Assembly: GCF_003721595.1 (NCBI RefSeq)
Contig: NZ_RJJR01000008.1
Span: forward strand, 230,926-294,925
Direction of reading: 5' to 3'
DNA length: 64,000 nucleotides
Origin: Hanamia caeni
GTDB taxonomy: Bacteria; Bacteroidota; Bacteroidia; Chitinophagales; Chitinophagaceae
The position numbers were made by a program, and so were the translations under genes. How positions within the stretch are numbered: position 1 is the first letter of the stretch; every line of letters begins with the position of its first letter. The notes beneath the pieces were generated by a model. It was given only the letters and a program-made list of their open reading frames with translations. It did no database searches and was not told where the DNA came from. Positions 26,325 to 33,434 of this stretch are shown here, in pieces.

Positions 26325-27401
26325 ATGGATAAGTTTAACAACCGCCTGCGCCAGATACTGATTTTAGCAGTTATCATATTGATAGCTGTTCTTATCATCA
26401 GGTATTTTTATATTTTTATTCCTGGTGTGCTAGGCTCTATCACCTTATACATCCTCAGTAAAAAATCCTATTTTTTTTTAATCGAAAAGAAAAAGTGGCG
26501 ACGCCAGTTGACAGCCTTGCTCTACATTTTCGCTTACCTCATACTGATCTGTTTGCCTGTGTATTTTGCTGTCGTTATCCTGGTTCCTAAGGTAGTAGCG
26601 CTTTTTAATAACCCGGTGCAGCTGATGGTAGCAGCGAAAACATTTGCCGCAAAAATTCAAAATGCAACAGGTATCGAATTGATTAATGGCGACAACCTGC
26701 AAACCGTAATGAAAAACCTTGCCTCCAGGGTTCCTATGCTTTTAACCGGAACAGCCAATTTTGTAACGAATTTGCTTTTAATGTTTTTTGTATTGTACTA
26801 TATGTTGATTCATGGGCGGGCGACGGATAAATATCTGGAGGAAATGATGCCTTTAAAAAATAAAAACCGTGAAATATTAAGCACTGAAACCGATATAATT
26901 ATTAGGGCTAACGCTATTGGAATTCCTCTGCTGGCAGTAATACAGGGGTTTGTTGCCGCTTTGGGTTATTTCATTTTTGGAATTAAGGATGTAGCGGTTT
27001 GGGGATTTCTTACAGGGGTTGCTTCCCTGATTCCCATAGTAGGCACAGGCATTATTTGGGTTCCTCTTACCATTTATTTATTTGCCAGCAGCCACACATG
27101 GCAAGGCTTTGGCCTCGGTATTTATTCTCTTGCCATACTTACTAATGTAGATTACGTGGCACGCATCACCTTACTGCGAAAAATCGGAAACGTACATCCC
27201 TTAATCACGATATTTGGAATTATTGTAGGCGTTGGAATGTTTGGGTTTCTCGGGCTTGTATTTGGGCCGTTGCTTATAAGTTACTTTATCGTGCTCGTAA
27301 AAATTTATCGCAACGAATTTAACTCCGTACCAATATCTCCACTGCATGAAGAAGAAAATCCTGTGGGGATAAAAAGCAAAGGCCCCGAAGCAAAAAAATA
27401 G
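26325..27401 (+). CDS. AI-2E family transporter (PF01594-type permease)
   Basis: A polytopic inner-membrane protein of 358 aa with about eight hydrophobic segments. Family marks are the PVYFAVVILVPKV region, the variable loop, and the C-terminal GFLTGVASLIPIVGTGIIWVP followed by GNVHPLITIFGIIVGVGMFGFLGLVFGPLL. I place the start at ATG 26325 (MDKFNN) rather than an upstream TTG, because the extra 25 residues look non-coding and a membrane protein of this family usually begins just before the first helix. Relatives export autoinducer-2 or act as sodium/proton antiporters, so the substrate is open. Confidence 0.9.
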   Translation: MDKFNNRLRQILILAVIILIAVLIIRYFYIFIPGVLGSITLYILSKKSYFFLIEKKKWRRQLTALLYIFAYLILICLPVYFAVVILVPKVVALFNNPVQLMVAAKTFAAKIQNATGIELINGDNLQTVMKNLASRVPMLLTGTANFVTNLLLMFFVLYYMLIHGRATDKYLEEMMPLKNKNREILSTETDIIIRANAIGIPLLAVIQGFVAALGYFIFGIKDVAVWGFLTGVASLIPIVGTGIIWVPLTIYLFASSHTWQGFGLGIYSLAILTNVDYVARITLLRKIGNVHPLITIFGIIVGVGMFGFLGLVFGPLLISYFIVLVKIYRNEFNSVPISPLHEEENPVGIKSKGPEAKK

Positions 27402-27415
27402 TAAAAAGAATTTTA

Positions 27416-28042
27416 ATGATTAAAAATAGTATCGGTGATCATATTGGTCATCTTTCAAAGGATAAAAAATTGAAAGTATTAATTGAATCGCAACCGCCTT
27501 TTATTTTACAAAAAAGGAAAAAGGTGTATCTGCGTTTATGCTCTTCTATATTAAGCCAGCAGCTAAGCACCACGGTGGCTAAAGTATTGTATAACAGGTT
27601 TCTTGAATTGTTTGATGGCAAAGAACCAACAGCCCAACAAATTATCGATACCCCGGCGGAAACATTTAGAGGCATTGGCTTTTCAAATGCCAAGGCCTCT
27701 TATGTTCACAATGTCTGCCGGTTTTTTATTGAAAACAAGATCACAGATGCCCAATTGTACAAAATGAATAACGAAGACGTGATTGCATTGCTTACGCAAA
27801 TTAAAGGAGTAGGAAAATGGACCGTTGAAATGATACTGATGTTCACACTCGGGCGCGAAGATGTTTTCGCAATGGATGATCTCGGCCTTAAACAAGGCGT
27901 TATCAAGCTGTATGGCATCAAAGAAACCGAGAAAAAGTTGCTGATGCAAAAAATTGAAAAAATTTCTTTGAAATGGAGCCCGTACCGGACTTATGCGAGC
28001 CGTTATTTGTGGAATTGGAAAGACAACCCACCCGATCTCTGA
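27416..28042 (+). CDS. DNA-3-methyladenine glycosylase II-like (AlkA/HhH-GPD family)
   Basis: A 208-aa base-excision repair glycosylase. The helix-hairpin-helix is IKGVGKWTVEMILMF, followed by the catalytic Asp region REDVFAMDDLGLKQGV, as in AlkA and yeast Mag1. It lacks the Cys ligands of the Fe-S glycosylases (MutY and Nth) and the N-terminal extra domain of Escherichia coli AlkA, matching the short Mag1-like form. It removes alkylated purines. The gene begins 15 bases after the AI-2E permease stop, suggesting co-transcription without functional link. Confidence 0.92.
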   Translation: MIKNSIGDHIGHLSKDKKLKVLIESQPPFILQKRKKVYLRLCSSILSQQLSTTVAKVLYNRFLELFDGKEPTAQQIIDTPAETFRGIGFSNAKASYVHNVCRFFIENKITDAQLYKMNNEDVIALLTQIKGVGKWTVEMILMFTLGREDVFAMDDLGLKQGVIKLYGIKETEKKLLMQKIEKISLKWSPYRTYASRYLWNWKDNPPDL

Positions 28043-28098
28043 ATTTTGATGCTCCCCGGCAACTTTGGTAATAGTAAACGAACTTTTAATGCTCTTTT

Positions 28099-28851
28099 TT
28101 ATCTTGCTTTCCGGTGATCTTCTTTTTTGATGAGCGGATTATTCAAACCATTTACTACGTTATCCACCACTACGAATCCAGGAAGTTTGGAAAAAAACTG
28201 GGTGAGTGTTTTGCAGCCAAAAGTTCGCACATCAAAACTCGGATCTAATTTTCTGAGATTAATTCCTAAGGTGGAGATATAAGCTTCATTGCTTTCATTA
28301 ATGCTCATATCATACGCCTTACTTATAAGCTTTTTATTTACGTTAGAAGTTGATTTTGGTTTTTGAGATTTTGCTTTTTCTTTTTTTTCTGCTGTTTCTG
28401 CCGGCTCATTTTTGGGCTCAAGATTTTCAACATACGTGAAAATTTCACATGATTTCACAAAGGCAGAAGGTGTTTTTTCTTCGCCGATGCCCATCACAAA
28501 AATACCGGCCTCCCTGATTCTCTTGGCCAATCCTGTATAATCACTGTCGCTTGAAACGATACAAAATCCGTCCACCAAATCTGCATGCAAAATATCCATA
28601 GCGTCTATAATTAAAGCGCTGTCTGTCGAATTTTTGCCCGTGGTGTATGAAAATTTTTGAATCGGGTTAAACGCCATTTCGTTCAACTGGCTTTTCCAGT
28701 GATTCATGTGTTGCGTAGTCCAATCGCCGTAAACCCTCCGGATGGTAACTTTTCCGTATTTTGAAGCTTCTTCAAGGACCAGGTCCATCATTTTTGATTG
28801 TGCATTATCGCCATCCACCAGCAAAGCGATTTTGTTCGTTTTTACTTCCAT
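28099..28851 (-). CDS. NYN-domain protein with OST-HTH/LOTUS C-terminal domain (LabA/DUF88 type)
   Basis: A 250-aa putative RNA-processing protein. The N-terminal NYN (PIN-like) nuclease domain shows the acidic clusters VDGDN (Asp13 and Asp15) and VSSDSDYTGLAKRI (Asp102 and Asp104), with DSALIIDAMDI between them. A Lys-rich linker (~145-170) joins a C-terminal LOTUS/OST-HTH domain (~175-245: ISKAYDMS...VRTFGCKTLTQFFSKLPGF). Such proteins are widespread, and RNA binding is expected for LOTUS domains. The bacterial target is unknown. Confidence 0.9.
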   Translation of the reverse strand: MEVKTNKIALLVDGDNAQSKMMDLVLEEASKYGKVTIRRVYGDWTTQHMNHWKSQLNEMAFNPIQKFSYTTGKNSTDSALIIDAMDILHADLVDGFCIVSSDSDYTGLAKRIREAGIFVMGIGEEKTPSAFVKSCEIFTYVENLEPKNEPAETAEKKEKAKSQKPKSTSNVNKKLISKAYDMSINESNEAYISTLGINLRKLDPSFDVRTFGCKTLTQFFSKLPGFVVVDNVVNGLNNPLIKKEDHRKAR

Positions 28852-28867
28852 AAGGTTTTTGTTATTA

Positions 28868-28875
28868 CAAAAATA
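28868..28875 (-). promoter_or_regulatory. -7 promoter element for the NYN-LOTUS gene
   Basis: Minus-strand TATTTTTG fits TAnnTTTG, 16 bases before the ATG. Confidence 0.45.
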
Positions 28876-28968
28876 GGTTTAAAGATTCATAAAGGAATTT
28901 GTACGCCGTTTTTCTAATTTCCACATTTAAAGACTGTAATTTTATTTTTTATAAATGAAAATTGAAAA

Positions 28969-29175
28969 ATGAAAAAAAAGAATTGGTATCTGATTGCTGT
29001 TTTGACTGGATTATTGCTCATAATTATACAAATCATTTATTTGGCCACGCCCGGTTCAAAAGCAGGCCAAACCAATATCTGGGTTCAGCTTGTAATGATG
29101 GCATTATATATTGCTCTAACCATCAGCAATTTTTTTAGCTACAGAAAAGAATTGCGCAAAGAAAAAATTAAATAA
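28969..29175 (+). CDS. Small two-helix membrane protein, function unknown
   Basis: A 68-aa protein with a Lys-rich start (MKKKNWYL), two hydrophobic segments (~8-27 and ~38-58) and a basic tail (SYRKELRKEKIK). The topology would place both ends in the cytoplasm. The composition is that of a genuine small membrane protein, and it has its own ATG after an A-rich leader. I recognise no family. It lies between the NYN-LOTUS gene and dnaN. Confidence 0.6.
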   Translation: MKKKNWYLIAVLTGLLLIIIQIIYLATPGSKAGQTNIWVQLVMMALYIALTISNFFSYRKELRKEKIK

Positions 29176-29284
29176 GATTCAGGGCAAATTTTTCAGCGCA
29201 AGCATGACAAAAAATTTATCGGTTTTATGTTTCATAATTCATTTACATAGCGATTTTTATTTCTTATCATTAATGTGAATCTTT

Positions 29285-29292
29285 TATCTTTG
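29285..29292 (+). promoter_or_regulatory. -7 promoter element for dnaN
   Basis: TATCTTTG, 16 bases before the dnaN ATG, is a strong TAnnTTTG match. No -33 TTTG was evident. Confidence 0.5.
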
Positions 29293-29308
29293 GCACTAAA
29301 CATTTTTT

Positions 29309-30424
29309 ATGAAGTTCATTGTTTCCTCTTCTCAATTATTAAAGCATGTTCAGCAAATAAATGGCGTTATCAGCGCAAATACTGTTTTGCCTATACTGGA
29401 AGACTTTCTTTTTGAAATAGAAAACAATAAACTTACCATTGTGGGCACGGACCTGGAAACTGTTATGAAAATTCAGATGGAGGTGGAAGCCAAAGAAGGC
29501 GGCCGTGTCTGCATTCCTGCAAAAATTCTGCATGATTCTTTAAAAAATATAGCTGAACAGCCTCTTACTTTTAATATTGATAAGAACAACGGAATTGAAA
29601 TCACGAGTGATAATGGGAAATATAAAGTGATGGGCGAAAACGCCGATAATTTCCCGAAAGAGCCTTTGCCGGAAACCGCCGAATCAATCTCAATGCCTTC
29701 ATCAGCCTTGGTTACAGCCATTAATAAATGCATTTTTGCTACCAGCACCGATGAACTGCGCCCGGCAATGACCGGAATATTTTTTGAGCTGACCTCAAAC
29801 AGAATCACCACCGTTGCTACTGATGCGCATCGCCTCGTAAGGTTTTCCCGCACCGATGTTTCTTCTCCGGAAAAGGTATCCTTCGTTGTGCCGAAGAAAC
29901 CACTGAATCTTTTAAAAAATGTACTGCCAAATACGGACGAGCAATTAACCATTTCCTATAATGAAAATCATCTGTTTGTAAAACAAGGTGAGATACAATT
30001 AGTGTGTCGTTTGATTGATGCAAGATTTCCGGATTATAAAGTCGTAATTCCTTCAGACAATCCATATAAGCTGACACTGAACAAAAATGATTTTCAAAAT
30101 GCCTTGCGCAGAATCAATGTATTTAGTAACAAAAGCACAAACCAGGTGGCGCTTTCTATTACCGGCAGCGAATTACAGCTTTCCGCCCAGGATGTGGATT
30201 TTAGTTTTGAAGGAAATGAAAGAATGGCTTGTCAATATAACGGAGAAGATATGCAAATTGCTTTTAATGCAAAATTTTTGATAGAAATGCTAAGCGCTGC
30301 CGATACGCCAGAGATTGTAATTGAATTAAGCACCCCCACCAAAGCTGGAATTATCAAGCCAACAGAACAAGAAAAAAACGAAGAGCTGCTGATGTTGGTA
30401 ATGCCGCTGATGTTGAATAATTAA
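29309..30424 (+). CDS. dnaN: DNA polymerase III beta subunit (sliding clamp)
   Basis: The ring-shaped processivity clamp of the replicase. The 371-aa length and three-domain layout are normal, with recognisable stretches LPILEDFLFEI, TDLETVMKIQ, RPAMTGIFFE, ATDAHRLVRF and RLIDARFPDYKVVIP; the C-terminus ends LMLVMPLMLNN, the usual VMPM(R/L)-like end. dnaN here is not next to dnaA or recF but beside a DUF2007 gene and kdsB, an arrangement different from the Gram-positive dnaA-dnaN operon. A terminator follows 27 bases later. Confidence 0.97.
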   Translation: MKFIVSSSQLLKHVQQINGVISANTVLPILEDFLFEIENNKLTIVGTDLETVMKIQMEVEAKEGGRVCIPAKILHDSLKNIAEQPLTFNIDKNNGIEITSDNGKYKVMGENADNFPKEPLPETAESISMPSSALVTAINKCIFATSTDELRPAMTGIFFELTSNRITTVATDAHRLVRFSRTDVSSPEKVSFVVPKKPLNLLKNVLPNTDEQLTISYNENHLFVKQGEIQLVCRLIDARFPDYKVVIPSDNPYKLTLNKNDFQNALRRINVFSNKSTNQVALSITGSELQLSAQDVDFSFEGNERMACQYNGEDMQIAFNAKFLIEMLSAADTPEIVIELSTPTKAGIIKPTEQEKNEELLMLVMPLMLNN

Positions 30425-30450
30425 AAAACTGATATCATTGAATAGATTAG

Positions 30451-30478
30451 CGGAGTTGTTTTTCAATTCCGTTTTTTA
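30451..30478 (+). terminator. Rho-independent terminator after dnaN
   Basis: CGGAGTTG pairs with CAATTCCG (one G-U pair) around a five-T loop, followed by a run of six T. Confidence 0.8.
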
Positions 30479-30556
30479 TTTCAACATTCCTTTAATTTTT
30501 GATTTCACTTTATATCAGACAACTTCTGTATTTTTAATTCATTCAAATCCTGATTA

Positions 30557-31003
30557 ATGAATTTCGTCATCATACGTACTTTTCAAAATTATTTTAATGC
30601 TCATATTATTCTAACCCGGCTCAGATCTGAAGGCATTGATTGTTTTTTGAGGGATGAATTTACTGTGACGGTGGATCCGGTTTTATCCAATGCAGTTGGC
30701 GGTATTAAATTGATTGTAAGTAATCAGCAGTTGGAAGAAGCGAAGGGTTTATTGAAAAATTTCGACGACGAGTATCGTCAATCGGCCGTTTGTCCCCATT
30801 GTGGCAACCGCACCATCGAACTGGTTCCGAAACAAACCGCCAGCAATTTAGCCACCGCCGTGTTAACGTGGCTTTTGGGAAGCTATGCTGTTTCCGCCAA
30901 AAATATTTATCAATGTTCAAGCTGCAAATATGAAAGTGAAACGCTGCCCGAAGTATTTGTTTCCGGCACGGAACCGGATGAAATAATGCCAAATCAAAAC
31001 TGA
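30557..31003 (+). CDS. DUF2007 domain protein with a zinc-ribbon segment
   Basis: A 148-aa protein. Residues ~1-75 form the DUF2007 ferredoxin-like fold (IIRTFQNYFNAHIILTRLRSEGIDCFLRDE, then GGIKLIVSNQQLEEAKGLL), described as putative signal-transducing proteins related to PII. A zinc-ribbon pair follows (CPHCGN at ~79 and CSSCK near 120) flanking a short hydrophobic stretch. Its stop codon TGA overlaps the kdsB start (TGATG), so translation is likely coupled. Function unknown. Confidence 0.85.
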   Translation: MNFVIIRTFQNYFNAHIILTRLRSEGIDCFLRDEFTVTVDPVLSNAVGGIKLIVSNQQLEEAKGLLKNFDDEYRQSAVCPHCGNRTIELVPKQTASNLATAVLTWLLGSYAVSAKNIYQCSSCKYESETLPEVFVSGTEPDEIMPNQN

Positions 31004-31737
31004 TGAAAAAAATTGCGTTTATACCTGCCCGTTATGCTGCCACCCGTTTTCATGGAAAGCTGATGCAAATACTTGGCGGCAAGTCTATCATCCGACATAC
31101 TTACGAAAATACCGCGGCCACTCTACTGTTCGACGATGTAATTGTAGTCACAGACAGCAATATCATTTTTGATGAAATAGTTACCAACGGAGGACATGCG
31201 GTGATGAGCAAAAAAGAACACGAAAGCGGCAGCGACCGGATTGCAGAAGCTGTAGCTGATTTGGAAGTTGACCTTGTGGTAAACGTTCAGGGCGACGAGC
31301 CTTTTGTAAAAAAGTCCCTGTTGGAAAACCTCTTACAAGTCTTTGAGGGCGATGACAATAAAGAAACCGAAGTGGCGTCGCTTATGTATCCTATAGTAAA
31401 CGAACAAATAATCAACAATCCTAATCACGTAAAAGTAGTGGTGGATCAAAACAATAGTGCCCTGTTATTTTCAAGAAGCGTAATTCCTTATCATCGAGAC
31501 AAAAATATTGCTGCACGCTATTATAAACATATCGGCATCTATGCATTTAGAAAAGATGCCCTAATGAAATTTACCTGTATGAAACCAACACCACTTGAAA
31601 AAATCGAGAAGCTGGAGCAGCTTCGTTATTTAGAAAATGGAATTAAAATAAAAATGGTACTTACTGATGAAAGTCCGGTTTCTATCGATACTCCAGAAGA
31701 TTTTGAAAACGCTAAAAAATTAATAGCGCTTTTTTAA
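31003..31737 (+). CDS. kdsB: 3-deoxy-manno-octulosonate cytidylyltransferase
   Basis: Activates Kdo to CMP-Kdo for lipopolysaccharide inner core synthesis. The 244-aa sequence begins IAFIPARYAATRFHGKLMQILGGKSIIRHTYENT, the nucleotide-binding signature, and carries VVNVQGDEPFV (metal-binding Asp), YYKHIGIYAFRKDAL, and the end segment EKLEQLRYLENG with SIDTPEDFE. All family landmarks are present. kdsD, also in this window at 54.9 kb, supplies an earlier step of the same pathway. Confidence 0.97.
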   Translation: MKKIAFIPARYAATRFHGKLMQILGGKSIIRHTYENTAATLLFDDVIVVTDSNIIFDEIVTNGGHAVMSKKEHESGSDRIAEAVADLEVDLVVNVQGDEPFVKKSLLENLLQVFEGDDNKETEVASLMYPIVNEQIINNPNHVKVVVDQNNSALLFSRSVIPYHRDKNIAARYYKHIGIYAFRKDALMKFTCMKPTPLEKIEKLEQLRYLENGIKIKMVLTDESPVSIDTPEDFENAKKLIALF

Positions 31738-31790
31738 AGTGGTTCATTTTACCTTTAGTACTCTTTTTGAAATCCTTAATTTTCTTTTAA

Positions 31791-32315
31791 ATGATGGTTA
31801 AAATTATACGTGGTTTTCTGCTTCCTTTGATATCAATTTTAATCTTTTCATGCAGTCAGCAGGACAAAATGGAAATAGAAAAATCTGCATCCGCCTTTGA
31901 TATTAAACAGGCTGAAGCTTCTATTTTGCAGTCTAATCAGCATTTCATTAAATCGTATAAAGCAAATGATTCGGCCGAAATGGCGCAATCATTCACTACC
32001 AATGCGCGTCTTATCCTGGCAAATCGGGAGCCCATTGAAGGAAGAAAAGATATCGGCCATTATTTTTCAGATCTCATCGCGTCAGGTTCCACCACCGTAA
32101 AATTAACTTCGGCTAATATCTGGGGCGACAGCTCAATACTTGTAGAAGAAGGATCCTATTTATTTTTAAACAGCAAAGGCAAACAAACCGACAAAGGTTC
32201 TTATATCGCCCTTTGGCAACAGGAATCCGGCAATTGGAAAATTTATCGCGATATCTGGGCAAGCAGCATTCCTAAGTCGGTAATAGAAATAGATTCTGTC
32301 CGTATCAAACACTAA
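31791..32315 (+). CDS. SnoaL/DUF4440-like lipoprotein
   Basis: A 174-aa exported protein. The signal peptide ends in lipobox IFSC (Cys21). The mature part has the NTF2-like cone fold pattern: helix QSNQHFIKSYKANDSAEMAQSFTTNARLILANREPIEGRKDIGHYFSDLI, then beta strands ending in a Trp-rich GNWKIYRDIWASS. This matches the DUF4440/SnoaL-like group, which bind or transform small molecules. No catalytic residue set can be named. It lies between kdsB and corA on the same strand. Confidence 0.8.
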   Translation: MMVKIIRGFLLPLISILIFSCSQQDKMEIEKSASAFDIKQAEASILQSNQHFIKSYKANDSAEMAQSFTTNARLILANREPIEGRKDIGHYFSDLIASGSTTVKLTSANIWGDSSILVEEGSYLFLNSKGKQTDKGSYIALWQQESGNWKIYRDIWASSIPKSVIEIDSVRIKH

Positions 32316-32342
32316 GCCTTTTCTTGCTATAAAAAATTTGTT

Positions 32343-33431
32343 ATGAAAACCGACGGTTATTTATCATTCATAAAACCTTTGGAGAGGCTAATCACCAAAA
32401 AGGTGCTGCAGGTAAATCCTACTATCGCTCCTTTAAGGCAGGAGCCGGAGAAAACAATAATATTCGTGTATGAGTATGAGCGGGGTGAGGTGGACTGCCG
32501 GCAATTGAATTCTATTGAAGAAACCTTTACCTATCTTAATAGTTCAAAAAATGTATGGATAAATCTCGACGGCCTTAAAAAGGCTGACATTGATCGCATC
32601 TGTGATCATTTTGGTATTCACCCGCTCATTGCTGAAGACATTTTAAGTTCGGGGCAACGGCCCAAAATGGATGAATTGAACCATCTTATCTATTGCCTGC
32701 TTAATATGCTTTACCTGAACCAAAATAATATTTCTGTAGAAAGTGAGCAGATTAGCATTGTTCTCGGAAAAAATTTTGTGATTAGCTTCCAGGAAGATGC
32801 AACAAGGGATGTCTTTGATCTTTTGCGACAAAAGATCAAGGTGAAGGGAAGCAAGGTAAGAGAAGCAAAATCAGACTACTTGTTTTATTCGCTTATTGAT
32901 CTGATTGTTGATAAATATTTTGTGGTAATGGAAAAATTGGGCGAAAAAATAGAAGGCCTCGAAGAAGATATTATTCACAGGGCTGATACGCGCACACTCG
33001 CAAAGATTAATTACCTGAGAAAAGAATTGATTTTTTTAAAAAGAAATATTTCGCCTGTCAGGGAAATGATTAACGGAATCCTGCGGAGTGAAACGGACCT
33101 GATTGAAGAAAAAACGGAGCGCTATTTTAAAGATATTTATGACCATATTGTGCAGGCAAATGAACTGGCAGAGAACTATCGCGATATGATGATTAACCTG
33201 CAGGATTTGTATTTAAGCAACGTAAACCTGAAAATGAATGAGGTGATGAAAGTGATGGCCGTAGTTACCTGTCTTTTGGCGCCAGCTACCGTTATCGGTG
33301 GTATTTTTGGAATGAACTTCGTAAAAATTCCCTGGCTTCATAATCCTTATGGCTTTTTTATCGCTGTTGGATTAATGTTGATTATTCCAATTTGGATGAT
33401 TTGGATTTTCAAAAAAAGAGGATGGTTTTGA
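32343..33431 (+). CDS. corA: Magnesium/cobalt transporter CorA
   Basis: A 362-aa inner-membrane Mg2+ channel. The long cytoplasmic N-terminal domain (~1-295) is followed by the two C-terminal membrane helices. The selectivity motif GMN is present in GGIFGMNFVKIPWLHNPYG between them, and the protein ends in the basic KKRGWF tail. Length is normal. The stop lies 3 bases from the stop of the convergent patatin gene. Confidence 0.96.
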   Translation: MKTDGYLSFIKPLERLITKKVLQVNPTIAPLRQEPEKTIIFVYEYERGEVDCRQLNSIEETFTYLNSSKNVWINLDGLKKADIDRICDHFGIHPLIAEDILSSGQRPKMDELNHLIYCLLNMLYLNQNNISVESEQISIVLGKNFVISFQEDATRDVFDLLRQKIKVKGSKVREAKSDYLFYSLIDLIVDKYFVVMEKLGEKIEGLEEDIIHRADTRTLAKINYLRKELIFLKRNISPVREMINGILRSETDLIEEKTERYFKDIYDHIVQANELAENYRDMMINLQDLYLSNVNLKMNEVMKVMAVVTCLLAPATVIGGIFGMNFVKIPWLHNPYGFFIAVGLMLIIPIWMIWIFKKRGWF

Positions 33432-33434
33432 TAT

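Noticed and set aside
28150..28165. TTATCCAC sequence in the NYN-LOTUS gene
   Set aside because: It is within coding sequence and lacks the final CA of a DnaA box; not clustered.
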